From NCBI RefSeq assembly GCF_002163625.1, contig NZ_CP020892.1:4278001-4342000 (forward strand): a stretch of DNA of 64,000 nt, in the 5' to 3' direction. The notes below the pieces were generated by a model. It was not told where the DNA came from, searched no databases, and was given only the letters and a program-made list of their open reading frames with translations. Made by a program: the position numbers and the translations under genes. This document shows, in pieces, positions 45,917 to 55,519 of this stretch (position 1 is its first letter; every line of letters starts with the position of its first letter). Origin of the DNA: Pseudomonas sp. M30-35 (GTDB lineage Bacteria > Pseudomonadota > Gammaproteobacteria > Pseudomonadales > Pseudomonadaceae).

Positions 45917-48565
45917 ATGAGAAGCCATCCCACCGTCGCCAGCCAACTGGTGGCCGAGGTTGTGACGCAGTTGCCAGTACCATCACGGTTGGGCATGCTG
46001 CGTTTCGAGCGGATGAATGAGGCCAGTTGGGCCTTACTGTTTCTTGACCCTTCTTGTGAGCGTCAGTTAGGTATTGCCGCGAGCGATTTATGCGCCCTGG
46101 TTGAGTCACCCTACGCCAGCCTGATGGAGCCCGAAGCGCGCCATTCACTGCACGATCAAATCCAGCAGCAACTGAGCCTGCAATCGCATTACTTAGTGCA
46201 TTACACCCTGCACACGCCTTTGGGCGCGCTCAATCTGATGGAAATGGGTGAGGCGTTCAAACAGCGTGGACGTCACCTACTGCGCGGCTACTTGTTGGTC
46301 ACCGCTACGCCTCAATCGAAGCTGCCGCCAGGGACGCAACACAACCCGCAAGAGCAGCTGTTGCCGCTAATTGAAGATCCGCTACAACAGAAAAAACGCA
46401 TTCTTGCCCAGCAAAAACTAATTCTGCATTTGGCCCGTCATATCTATCAAGGTGACGCATTACAGGACGCAGCCAGGCTGATCACTCAAGCAGCATGCGA
46501 GACTTATGCGACCGGGCGGGCGAGTATCTGGCTGATCAATGGCGAATTGCTTGAATCGGTGACGGTGTATCAGGCTGACAATCAACAACACCATAAAGAA
46601 GAGCAAAGCCTCAAGCTGAATTCGAACTATATGAGCATCATGCGCGCTGGGCGCTCGCTGCATATCGAAGACGCCTTGAACGATCCACGCGCGATTGAAT
46701 TGCAGCACTATTTAAAGTCACTGAATATTGGCGCCATGCTCGATGCCGGGATTCGCGTAGACGGCGAGGTCATCGGCATCCTGTGTATTGAGCATGTTGG
46801 CGGACCACGTCAGTGGAAGACCGACGAAATAGCCTTTTGCGGCGAACTGGCTGACCAATATGCGCAAGTGCTGTCAAACCAGGAGCGGCGCAGCGCAACG
46901 CAAGCGTTGTACCTGTTTAAGCGCGCGGTGGAACAAAGCGCCAGTGCATTCATATTGCTCAACCGTGATGGTTTGGTTGAGTACGTAAACCCCAGTTTTA
47001 CCGCAATAACCTTGTACAGCGCGGAAGAAGTGCAAGGGCGACGAATTTCTGAGCTGCCTGCGCTGGAGAACCTCAGCGATCTGCTATTTAACAGCCAGTC
47101 GGGTCTATCAGGTCATAACAGCTGGCAAGGCGAATTCAAAAGCAGGCGTAAAAACCTTGAGCCGTACTGGAGTCAGCTGTCGATTTCAAAGGTTCATGCC
47201 GATGACGGGGTGCTGACCCATTACATTGGCATTTACGAAGACATCACCGAAAGCAAAAGCGCACTGCAACGCATTGAGCGCCTTGCCTTTCGCGATAATC
47301 TGACCGGTCTTGGCAATCGCTATTCGTTTATTCGGGCGCTGGAAAAACGCTTTGCTGTGCCTGACAAAACGGGTATCAGCCTGCTACTGGTGGACATCGA
47401 TAACTTCAAGCGGATCAATGACAGCCTCGGCCACCAAACCGGTGACAAGCTGCTTTCCAGTTTAGCTAAACGTCTGCGCAATACCCTGACGCCGACGGCG
47501 ATTATGGCGCGCTTTGCCAGCAACGAATTTGCCATCCTGCTTGATCATCACGATCTGGATGCTGGCCAGGTGATTGCTTCGCAAGTCCTGAAAACCTTGG
47601 ACAAACCGCTGTTCGTCGATAATCAGTTGATCAGTATTACCGGCTCGATTGGCCTCGCCTGCGCCCCGGCGCATGGCACCGACCCGCAAATACTCACCAA
47701 GCATGCCGGGCTTGCGCTGCATAAGGCCAAAGCTAACGGCAAGCATCAGGTCTGTGTGTTCACCGAGGCGCTGAACGCCGAGGCCGACCATAAGTTGTTT
47801 GTCGAGAATAACTTGCGCCGCGCCCTTACCCAGAATGAACTTGAGGTGTTCTATCAACCCAAGTTGTGCCTGAAAACCGGAGCATTGGTCGGCATTGAGG
47901 CGCTATTGCGCTGGCATCACCCGCAAAAAGGCATGATCAGCCCCGATCAATTCATTGGCGTTGCCGAAGAGACTGGACTGATCATCCCGATTGGCAAATG
48001 GGTGTTTCGCCAAGCCTGCCGCATGAGCGTGCAACTTGCCGCTGTGGGCATGGGCGCCATACAGGTGGCGATCAATGTCTCGCCTAAACAGTTCACCGAC
48101 CCGGACCTGGTCGGCGCTATTCGCACAATCATCGAAGAAGAACAGCTGCCGCCCGAACGAGTAGAACTTGAGCTGACCGAAAGCCTGCTGCTGGAGGCCA
48201 CCGACGACACCCGCAGCCAGCTAATATGCCTAAAAAAACTCGGTCTTAGTTTGGCTATGGATGACTTCGGCACGGGTTACTCGTCGCTAAGTTATTTGAA
48301 GAAATTCCCGATTGATGTCATCAAAATTGATCGCAGCTTCATCAAAGACATCCCACAGAATCAAGACGATATGGAGATCACCTCGGCGGTGATCGCCATG
48401 GCGCATAATCTTAAGATTAAAGTCGTTGCAGAAGGCATTGAAACGAGCGCTCAGCTGAAGTTCTTGAGGCGCCAACGCTGCGATATCGGCCAAGGCTTTC
48501 TGTTCGACAAAGCAATTGCCGGGCGCAACCTGATTGACAGCTTGAAGCGTTATATTCGCAACTAG
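45917..48565 (+). CDS. dipA: GAF-PAS-GGDEF-EAL c-di-GMP phosphodiesterase DipA
   Basis: Cytoplasmic c-di-GMP phosphodiesterase required for biofilm dispersion in P. aeruginosa. 882 residues from ATG 45917: N-terminal region (MRSHPTVASQLVAEVV), GAF about 160-320, PAS about 328-451, GGDEF with degenerate ASNEF at 534-538, and EAL with GIEALLRW (Glu661). EAL catalytic residues such as IDDF-type MDDFGTGYSS and KIDRSFI are present, so hydrolysis rather than synthesis is expected. The ATG is chosen because an upstream TTG extension overlaps the divergent gene. Position between aceF and msrA matches PA5017. Confidence 0.92.
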   Translation: MRSHPTVASQLVAEVVTQLPVPSRLGMLRFERMNEASWALLFLDPSCERQLGIAASDLCALVESPYASLMEPEARHSLHDQIQQQLSLQSHYLVHYTLHTPLGALNLMEMGEAFKQRGRHLLRGYLLVTATPQSKLPPGTQHNPQEQLLPLIEDPLQQKKRILAQQKLILHLARHIYQGDALQDAARLITQAACETYATGRASIWLINGELLESVTVYQADNQQHHKEEQSLKLNSNYMSIMRAGRSLHIEDALNDPRAIELQHYLKSLNIGAMLDAGIRVDGEVIGILCIEHVGGPRQWKTDEIAFCGELADQYAQVLSNQERRSATQALYLFKRAVEQSASAFILLNRDGLVEYVNPSFTAITLYSAEEVQGRRISELPALENLSDLLFNSQSGLSGHNSWQGEFKSRRKNLEPYWSQLSISKVHADDGVLTHYIGIYEDITESKSALQRIERLAFRDNLTGLGNRYSFIRALEKRFAVPDKTGISLLLVDIDNFKRINDSLGHQTGDKLLSSLAKRLRNTLTPTAIMARFASNEFAILLDHHDLDAGQVIASQVLKTLDKPLFVDNQLISITGSIGLACAPAHGTDPQILTKHAGLALHKAKANGKHQVCVFTEALNAEADHKLFVENNLRRALTQNELEVFYQPKLCLKTGALVGIEALLRWHHPQKGMISPDQFIGVAEETGLIIPIGKWVFRQACRMSVQLAAVGMGAIQVAINVSPKQFTDPDLVGAIRTIIEEEQLPPERVELELTESLLLEATDDTRSQLICLKKLGLSLAMDDFGTGYSSLSYLKKFPIDVIKIDRSFIKDIPQNQDDMEITSAVIAMAHNLKIKVVAEGIETSAQLKFLRRQRCDIGQGFLFDKAIAGRNLIDSLKRYIRN

Positions 48566-48686
48566 TACAACGGCCCCATGCTTAGGTCTTAGCTGTTTTC
48601 GCTAAGTTCGGGCTAGCCGATTTTGTAACGTCGTCGCACAATGGCGGTCTACCAAGCACATGAAAACGATGTTGAGGAAATGGCTC

Positions 48687-49334
48687 ATGGCTCTGCGTTC
48701 GCAAATTCTTGTAAACAAACTAGAACTCCCAACAGCCGATCAGGCATTGCCGGGGCGGGACGTAGCGATGACTGTACCCGACGCTCACTTCGTCAATGGC
48801 AACGCTCTCCAGGGTCCATTCCCGCAAGGCCTGGAAACAGCAATATTCGGGCTTGGCTGCTTTTGGGGTGCTGAGCGGCGCTTCTGGCAACAGCCCGGCG
48901 TGTGGAGCACGGTGGTGGGCTACGCTGGCGGGATTACCCCCAACCCAACCTACGAAGAAACCTGTTCCGGTTTGACCGGACACGCTGAAGTCGTGCTGGT
49001 GGTGTTTGACCCTAAAGTCACCAGCTTTGAGGCGCTGCTAAAAGTCTTCTGGGAGGCTCACAACCCAACGCAAGGCATGCGTCAGGGTAACGATCAGGGC
49101 AGCCAATACCGCTCAGCGATCTATTGCAACAGCGAAGATCAGCTGGCTAAAGCGCTGCAAAGCCAGGCAATGTTCCAGGCAGAGTTGGATAAAGCAGGCT
49201 TAGGCAGCATCACCACTGAAATCGCTGAGGCCGGCGAGTTCTATTACGCCGAGGTCTATCACCAGCAATACCTGGCAAAAAACCCAAGCGGTTACTGTGG
49301 TTTGGGCGGCACCGGCGTATGTCTGCCAGCGTAA
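48687..49334 (+). CDS. msrA: Peptide methionine (S)-S-oxide reductase MsrA
   Basis: Repairs oxidised methionine in proteins using thioredoxin. 215 residues. Catalytic Cys is in LGCFWGAE; resolving Cys is in the C-terminal [35 protein letters not shown] is the substrate loop. ATG 48687 with GAGGA upstream is preferred over 48660. A strong terminator follows. Presence of trxC later in the window is suitable but not linked. Confidence 0.96.
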   Translation: MALRSQILVNKLELPTADQALPGRDVAMTVPDAHFVNGNALQGPFPQGLETAIFGLGCFWGAERRFWQQPGVWSTVVGYAGGITPNPTYEETCSGLTGHAEVVLVVFDPKVTSFEALLKVFWEAHNPTQGMRQGNDQGSQYRSAIYCNSEDQLAKALQSQAMFQAELDKAGLGSITTEIAEAGEFYYAEVYHQQYLAKNPSGYCGLGGTGVCLPA

Positions 49335-49354
49335 TCAGGCCCGCATAAATATAC

Positions 49355-49388
49355 AGGCGACCTCGCTTCTGCCAGGTCGCCTTTTTTA
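49355..49388 (+). terminator. Intrinsic terminator of msrA
   Basis: AGGCGACCT at 49355-49363 pairs with AGGTCGCCT at 49374-49382, ten-base loop, then a six-T run. It stands between convergent msrA and rlmJ, whose stop is nine bases beyond. Confidence 0.92.
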
Positions 49389-49396
49389 TGGGACGC

Positions 49397-50245
49397 TTAA
49401 CCCGAGGTTTTTTCTTCGATCAACCAGTCCATGCGCCAGCCGCCCTGAGTTAACCCCAGACGCTCAGCCAACCAAGGCAGCAACAGCTTGAGTTCGTCTT
49501 CCAGGCCCCATGGCGGATTGCTAATGACCAATCCGGAACCATTCAAACGCAGCGACTCATCGGTAGGGTGAACATACAACTCAATACGCAGTAGTTTGGG
49601 CGCTGAGCTCTTTTCAAGGTCGCGGTAAAACTTACGTAACTGACGCAGGTCCTTGATTGGATACCAGATAGCCACTATTGCTTGACGCATGCGGCCAATC
49701 GCATCGTTTAATGACTCGACGCTGCGGTCCAGCTCATCATCTTGCTCAAACGGTGGATCAATCAGCATCAGCACGCGCTTTTCCTGGGTCGGCAACAATG
49801 CACGCGGCACATGCCAGCCTTCGCCAAGATGCACAGCCACGCGCCGGTCACCCTTCATATTTTCTTTGAGTAAACGTCCGTCTTCCGGGTGCTTCTCATT
49901 GAGCTGCAAACGATCCTGTTCACGGGTAAGCATTCGCGCCAGCTCAGGCGAGCCAGGGTAATGACGCAGCTCACCACTCGGATTCATTGCACGGATCACC
50001 TGCAGATAGTCGGCAAACTGCTCAGGCACGTCATCGGCCTGCCAAAGTTTGGCAATCCCTTCAAGCCACTCACCTGTGCGCGAAGCCTGGTCACCTCGCA
50101 AGTCATACAAACCCACACCTGCATGGCTGTCGAGGTAGGCAAATGGCGCCTCCTTACGTGACAACAGGGCAATCATCCGGCATAAGATCAGGTGTTTTAA
50201 GACATCGGCGTGATTGCCGGCGTGATAGGCGTGACGGTAGTTCAT
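49397..50245 (-). CDS. rlmJ: 23S rRNA (adenine2030-N6)-methyltransferase RlmJ
   Basis: SAM-dependent enzyme methylating A2030 of 23S rRNA. 282 residues. N-terminal MNYRHAYHAGNHADVLKH is the family signature; LDSHAGVGLYDL is the SAM-binding motif and LIDPPFE the catalytic DPPF-type motif for N6-adenine methylation. ATG 50245 is 172 bases from the divergent MFS gene. Confidence 0.95.
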   Translation of the reverse strand: MNYRHAYHAGNHADVLKHLILCRMIALLSRKEAPFAYLDSHAGVGLYDLRGDQASRTGEWLEGIAKLWQADDVPEQFADYLQVIRAMNPSGELRHYPGSPELARMLTREQDRLQLNEKHPEDGRLLKENMKGDRRVAVHLGEGWHVPRALLPTQEKRVLMLIDPPFEQDDELDRSVESLNDAIGRMRQAIVAIWYPIKDLRQLRKFYRDLEKSSAPKLLRIELYVHPTDESLRLNGSGLVISNPPWGLEDELKLLLPWLAERLGLTQGGWRMDWLIEEKTSG

Positions 50246-50417
50246 GGTATTCAGCTCCTCGAAGCCCTACAGTTTAACCGCTTAGCTCGGTTTCGCAGTT
50301 ATTTACACCTTGAATTCACGCAGCATTTAACCGGCAGGCTCTATGATTGCCAGTTAATGGCAATCTTCTGCTGGCAGTACCTGCTGGCTTTTTGTTTTCA
50401 CTGTATTAAGTTCACGA

Positions 50418-51596
50418 ATGAATACTCTCCCGCAGCGCCATCTGATCCTTGCCTTACTCGCCGGTGCCAGCGCATTGGTTGTGGTTCATGGGCTAGGCCG
50501 CTTCGCCTATACGCCGCTACTGCCCTATTTGATCAGCGATGGTTTCCTAACGCTTGAGCAAGGCGCCAGAATCGCGACCTGGAATTACATCGGCTACCTG
50601 ATCGGCGCGTTACTCGCATTGGCCCTGCATGCTCCGGCACGCATGCGCATCGCCCTGCCCTTGGCGCTCCTGCTCAATGCCCTGCTGACAGTGACGCAAG
50701 TTTATGCAACCTCGGTTGAAAGCCTGACATGGCTACGTCTGGCTAATGGCATCACCAATGGTGTGGTGTTTGTACAAGCACCGGCATTGGTTCTCGAATG
50801 GCTAGCCCAACACCAGCGCACACGCCTGAGCGGTTTGATTTACTTGGGGCTGGGCGGTGGCTTGTTGCTTTCAAGCGCAACCGCTACTTGGCCTGCGAAT
50901 TGGCTAAACGGCGCTGACCGTTGGTGGCCGATGGCGATATTAGGCCTGCCGCTGGCTCTTTTAAGTATTGGATTGCTGAGTCGGCTTAAACTGCATACAC
51001 CTGCGGTACAGGTGAAGCATTCACACACTCGCTTGTTTGACCGCGCCAGCACGCCGCTATTTCTCGCCTACACCGGCGCCGGGCTGGGTTACATCTTACC
51101 GATGACATTTTTACCCTCACTGGCAAAAGAGCAACTCGACCCAAGCGACCCGCTCGTCAGTGGCGCCTGGTTATGGACGGCCACCGCCAGCCTCATCTCG
51201 ATTGCGCTGTGGAACAGCCTCGGCGCGCGAATTGGTGATCGTCGGGCATTGCTGTGCAATTACGCCGCGCAAGGGCTTGGCGCTGCGGCACCAATGCTGT
51301 GGCCGGGCTCGGTGGGTATCTTGCTCTGCGCAATTCTCGTCGGCGGCAGTTTTATCGGCACGGTGTTTTTGACACAACGCCTTGCGCGTCAACTCCACCC
51401 GCATCAAGGCCCACGCCTGTCTGCTGCACTTATCGCCTTGTACGGTGCCAGCCAGTTACTCGGCCCGTGGCTTGCAGAACAAGCCCTGCAAATGGGCGCT
51501 ACGCTAACCCAGTGCTTTGCGATTGGCGCGGGAGCGCTGTTCTGGGGGCTGTGCTGGACATTTGTAATTCCACGCAACCCGGTCCAGCCCCGTTAA
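50418..51596 (+). CDS. YbfB/YjiJ-family MFS transporter
   Basis: Major facilitator superfamily protein of 392 residues with about 12 hydrophobic helices. GLGRFAYTPLLPYLISDGFLT at the N-terminus is typical for the YbfB/YjiJ group, whose substrates are largely unknown. Downstream LGLGGGLLLSS and GARIGDRRA fit MFS loops. The start has no good ribosome site. From memory, this gene is absent between rlmJ and the acyl-CoA dehydrogenase in PAO1, so it looks like a local insertion. No mobile-element remains are visible. Confidence 0.8.
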   Translation: MNTLPQRHLILALLAGASALVVVHGLGRFAYTPLLPYLISDGFLTLEQGARIATWNYIGYLIGALLALALHAPARMRIALPLALLLNALLTVTQVYATSVESLTWLRLANGITNGVVFVQAPALVLEWLAQHQRTRLSGLIYLGLGGGLLLSSATATWPANWLNGADRWWPMAILGLPLALLSIGLLSRLKLHTPAVQVKHSHTRLFDRASTPLFLAYTGAGLGYILPMTFLPSLAKEQLDPSDPLVSGAWLWTATASLISIALWNSLGARIGDRRALLCNYAAQGLGAAAPMLWPGSVGILLCAILVGGSFIGTVFLTQRLARQLHPHQGPRLSAALIALYGASQLLGPWLAEQALQMGATLTQCFAIGAGALFWGLCWTFVIPRNPVQPR

Positions 51597-51700
51597 GCGG
51601 CTGCATACGGACTGATTTAGGGCTTTATCACGCCGATGGATAATACTGGGCAGTGCCGCGGCGCCTGCCTAGACTCGGCGCGACTAACAGGAGGCCAATC

Positions 51701-53503
51701 ATGTCCGAGACTTTGCTTAACGCCCGTAATCTTGCGTTCGAACTTTACGAAGTGCTCGACGCCGAGGCATTGACCCAGCGCGAACGCTTTGCCGAGCACA
51801 GCCGTGAGACGTTCGATGCGGCAATCGATACCGCGCGGAGCATCGCTGAAAACCTGTTCGCACCGCACAACCGCAAGAATGATGAGAACGAGCCCGAATA
51901 CGTTGATGGCGCTGCCAAACTGATTCCGGAAATCAAACCAGCAGTCGACGCCTTCCTTCAAGCCGGGTTTCTCAACGCCACTCGCGAATTCGACGTTGGC
52001 GGCATGCAGTTGCCTAATTTGTTATCACAAGCCTGCTTCGCCCACTTTCAGTCGGCAAACATCGCTACATCTTCCTACGCGATGCTGACAATGGGCGCTG
52101 CCAACCTGATTGAAGCATTCGGCGATGAAACGCAAAAAAAGCGTTTTCTAGAGCCGATGATTGACGGACGTTTCTTCGGCACCATGGCCCTGACTGAACC
52201 ACACGCGGGCTCCTCACTTTCGGACATTCGTACGCGTGCAGAACCGGCAGAGGATGGCTCTTACCGGCTCAAGGGCAACAAGATTTTTATTTCTGGCGGT
52301 GACCATCCATTGTCAGAAAATATCGTGCACATGGTTCTGGCCAAACTGCCCGATGCGCCGCCCGGCGTTAAGGGTATTTCGCTGTTTATCGTGCCCAAGT
52401 TTCTGGTTAACGACGATGGCTCGCTGGGCAAGCGCAATGATGTACTGCTGGCAGGTTTGTTCCACAAGATGGGCTGGCGCGGCACCACCTCGACGGCGCT
52501 TAACTTCGGCGATAACGGTGAGTGCGTCGGCTACTTGGTGGGTAAGCCGCATCATGGCCTGGCGTATATGTTCCAGATGATGAATGAAGCACGAATTGGC
52601 GTCGGCATGGGCGCGGTGATGCTCGGCTACGCAGGTTATCTGTACTCACTGGATTATGCCCGACAGCGCCCACAGGGCCGCTTGCCCGATGGTAAAGACC
52701 CAAGCTCATCACAGGTGGCAATTATTGAGCACGCTGACGTGCGCCGGATGCTGCTGACCCAAAAGGCGTATGTCGAAGGCGCCTTTGACCTCGGTTTGTA
52801 CGCCGCACGCTTATTTGATGACACTCAGACACTCGAAACCGAAGAGCAACGCCGCACCGCGCTGGAGTTGCTCGACCTGCTGACGCCGATTGTCAAGTCA
52901 TGGCCCTCGGAGTATTGCCTCAAGGCCAACGAGTTGGCTATCCAGATTCTTGGCGGTCACGGTTACACCCGTGAATACCCGGTTGAACAGTACTACCGCG
53001 ACAACCGCCTTAATCCGATTCACGAAGGCACACACGGCATTCAGTCTCTCGACCTGCTGGGCCGTAAAGTGTCGATGAATAACGGCGCGGCGCTCAAACA
53101 GCTGGTCAAGCTGATCCAACAATGCTGCGAACGAGCGAGCGCTTTCGAATCACTGAACAACCTGCGCATACCCCTTGAGCAACTGCTGGCGAGGCTGTCC
53201 AGCGTGACCCTGGCACTGCTCGGTGACTTAATGAGCGGTAAGGTTAATCAGGGCTTGGCCAACTCGGCTTTATACCTGAAAGTTTTTGGCCATGCGGTGA
53301 TCGGTTGGCGCTGGCTGGAACAAGCAATCTGTGCAGAACAAGGCTTGGCAAAAGGCAACGTGGCGGATCAGGACTTCTATCAAGGCAAGCTGCAAACAGC
53401 GCGCTATTTCCTGACGTGGGAAGTACCAGGCTGCCATCACGAACTGGCAATTCTTGAGAGTCGCGACGACACCTGCCTCAATATGCAGGACCGCTGGTTC
53501 TAG
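51701..53503 (+). CDS. Acyl-CoA dehydrogenase with C-terminal extension
   Basis: 600-residue acyl-CoA dehydrogenase, longer than the classical 380-400. FGTMALTEPHAGSSLSD is signature 1, ILGGHGYTREYPVEQYYRD is signature 2 region, and IHEGTHGIQ carries the catalytic Glu. Residues ~465-600 form the extra C-terminal helical domain of the PF12806 type. ATG 51701 follows AGGAGG with six-base spacing. Homologue PA5020 in PAO1. Chain-length specificity unknown. A hairpin follows the stop. Confidence 0.9.
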   Translation: MSETLLNARNLAFELYEVLDAEALTQRERFAEHSRETFDAAIDTARSIAENLFAPHNRKNDENEPEYVDGAAKLIPEIKPAVDAFLQAGFLNATREFDVGGMQLPNLLSQACFAHFQSANIATSSYAMLTMGAANLIEAFGDETQKKRFLEPMIDGRFFGTMALTEPHAGSSLSDIRTRAEPAEDGSYRLKGNKIFISGGDHPLSENIVHMVLAKLPDAPPGVKGISLFIVPKFLVNDDGSLGKRNDVLLAGLFHKMGWRGTTSTALNFGDNGECVGYLVGKPHHGLAYMFQMMNEARIGVGMGAVMLGYAGYLYSLDYARQRPQGRLPDGKDPSSSQVAIIEHADVRRMLLTQKAYVEGAFDLGLYAARLFDDTQTLETEEQRRTALELLDLLTPIVKSWPSEYCLKANELAIQILGGHGYTREYPVEQYYRDNRLNPIHEGTHGIQSLDLLGRKVSMNNGAALKQLVKLIQQCCERASAFESLNNLRIPLEQLLARLSSVTLALLGDLMSGKVNQGLANSALYLKVFGHAVIGWRWLEQAICAEQGLAKGNVADQDFYQGKLQTARYFLTWEVPGCHHELAILESRDDTCLNMQDRWF

Positions 53504-53514
53504 GCAAAAGATCT

Positions 53515-53543
53515 CACCTTGTGCATGCAACGTGCGCAAGGTG
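53515..53543 (+). terminator. Stem-loop after the acyl-CoA dehydrogenase gene
   Basis: CACCTTGTGCA at 53515-53525 pairs with TGCGCAAGGTG at 53533-53543 (one G-U pair), seven-base loop, 11 bases after the stop. There is no U-run, so it may protect the 3' end or depend on Rho rather than be an intrinsic terminator. Confidence 0.4.
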
Positions 53544-53740
53544 AACCGGCATACACTCTCCTCAACCACGCTCGTGGGGATGCTTAAAACACTGCACTTA
53601 CAGCCTTGGCAACCTGCCCCCTCAGGCTTTGCACATATAACGCTATATGTTTTTTTAACCACGCGACAAACTCACAGGTTATTATAGGTGGCACGTGCCA
53701 TGCATAGGCGCATTGCCAGTCGATAAAGGAGTATGCCGCT

Positions 53741-55486
53741 TTGGATGCCAGTACCATCAACAGTCTCTTCTTGATCGGTGCATTGCTGGTAGCCATGAGC
53801 ATTCTGGTGAGCGCATTTGGCTCGCGCTTCGGCATCCCGATTTTGGTCATATTCCTCGGCGTGGGCATGCTTGCAGGCGTCGATGGCCCCGGTGGCATAA
53901 GCTTTTCTAATTACCCGCTGGCCTATTTGGTCGGTAACCTTGCGCTGGCCATTATTTTGCTTGATGGCGGCATGCGCACCCGCGTCTCCAGTTTCCGTGT
54001 AGCCCTTTGGCCATCCCTTTCGATGGCTACGGTTGGGGTCATGATTACCGCTGGGTTAACCGGCGTTGCAGCCGCTTGGCTGTTTAACCTGAGCTGGATG
54101 GAAGGCCTGCTGATTGGCGCGATTGTAGGTTCAACCGATGCCGCAGCGGTATTCAGCCTACTCGGCGGGCGTGGCCTTAACGAGCGGGTGAGTTCAACGC
54201 TGGAGATCGAGTCAGGCAGTAACGACCCGATGGCCGTGTTTCTGACTGTGACGCTAATTTCCATGTTGCAAGCAGGACAAACCGGCTTCAGCTGGAGTTT
54301 ACTGGGCAGCCTTGGATTACAGTTTGGCCTGGGCGCATTTCTCGGTTTAGTCGGCGGCTGGTTGCTGCTGAACCTGATTAACCGCATTACCTTGGCCAAT
54401 GGCCTGTATCCGTTACTGGTGGTCAGTGGCGGCCTGATGATCTTTGCCATCACCAACACCCTGGGCGGCAGTGGCATACTTGCGGTTTACTTGTGCGGCC
54501 TATTGCTTGGTAATAAAGCCATACGCTCGCGCCACGGCATTCTGCATATGCTCGACGGCCTGACATGGCTCGCCCAGATCGGCATGTTCTTGGTCCTCGG
54601 CTTGCTGGTAACACCACACGAATTACTGAAAGTTGCGCTGCCTGCACTGGGCTTGGCATTGTGGATGATTTTAATCGCGCGCCCCCTCGCGGTGTACCTC
54701 GGGTTATTACCGTTCCACGCCTTCCATGACCGCGAACGCGTATTTATTGCCTGGGTTGGCCTGCGCGGCGCAGTGCCGATTATTCTGGCGGTATTCCCAC
54801 TGATGGCAGGCTTGGAGAATGCTCAGCTATTTTTCAACGTGGCGTTCTTTATTGTCATCGTCTCGTTACTACTCCAGGGCACCAGCTTGCCACTCGCGGC
54901 TAAGTTTTTACGGGTAACGGTTCCACCTGAGCCAGCACCATTCTCACGCTTGGGTCTTGAAATTCACCCGACCAGCCAGTGGGAATTATTCGTTTATCGC
55001 TTAGGCGCAGAAAAATGGTGTATCGGCTCACCACTGCGTGACCTGAAAATGCCAGAAGGTACGCGGATCGCTGCACTGTTCCGTGGCAATGAATTGCTTC
55101 ACCCGTCGGGCAGCACCAAGCTCGACGCCGGCGATTTGCTCTGCGTAATAGGCCATGCGTACAATTTGGAAGCACTCGGTAAATTGTTCAGTCAGGCGCC
55201 AACACGCGGCCAGGATCTGCGCTTCTTCGGCGACTTTGTACTTGAAGGCGATGCTGAGGTAGGCGCCGTTGCCGCGCTCTATGGCCTAAAACTGAACGAA
55301 AACGAAGACAATATGCTTCTCGGTCGCTTCATTGCCCATAAAATCGGCGGTGAACCAGTTATTGGCGATCAGGTCGAATGGCAAGGTTTGACCTGGACGG
55401 TCGCCGCGATGGAAGGCAACAAGATCCGCAAGGTGGGTGTTAAATTTCCAGAGGGCAGTCGCCCCGGGCCCGGCCTATTCCTCTAA
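53741..55486 (+). CDS. nhaP2: CPA1-family potassium/proton antiporter with RCK_C domain
   Basis: Inner-membrane antiporter, 581 residues. About 12 transmembrane helices up to ~385; [14 protein letters not shown] and [14 protein letters not shown] give the exchanger Asp residues. Then an RCK_C/TrkA_C domain (~400-480) and a CorC/HlyC-type domain at the end. This layout is that of NhaP2/CvrA. The start is TTG 53741 with AAAGGAG nine bases upstream; the family begins M-D-A at this place. Adjacent MscK suggests a role in K+ and osmotic balance, but that link is inference. Confidence 0.88.
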   Translation: MDASTINSLFLIGALLVAMSILVSAFGSRFGIPILVIFLGVGMLAGVDGPGGISFSNYPLAYLVGNLALAIILLDGGMRTRVSSFRVALWPSLSMATVGVMITAGLTGVAAAWLFNLSWMEGLLIGAIVGSTDAAAVFSLLGGRGLNERVSSTLEIESGSNDPMAVFLTVTLISMLQAGQTGFSWSLLGSLGLQFGLGAFLGLVGGWLLLNLINRITLANGLYPLLVVSGGLMIFAITNTLGGSGILAVYLCGLLLGNKAIRSRHGILHMLDGLTWLAQIGMFLVLGLLVTPHELLKVALPALGLALWMILIARPLAVYLGLLPFHAFHDRERVFIAWVGLRGAVPIILAVFPLMAGLENAQLFFNVAFFIVIVSLLLQGTSLPLAAKFLRVTVPPEPAPFSRLGLEIHPTSQWELFVYRLGAEKWCIGSPLRDLKMPEGTRIAALFRGNELLHPSGSTKLDAGDLLCVIGHAYNLEALGKLFSQAPTRGQDLRFFGDFVLEGDAEVGAVAALYGLKLNENEDNMLLGRFIAHKIGGEPVIGDQVEWQGLTWTVAAMEGNKIRKVGVKFPEGSRPGPGLFL

Positions 55487-55519
55487 ACTCTGTTAACTTC
55501 GAGCCGCCCGAACGCAACC

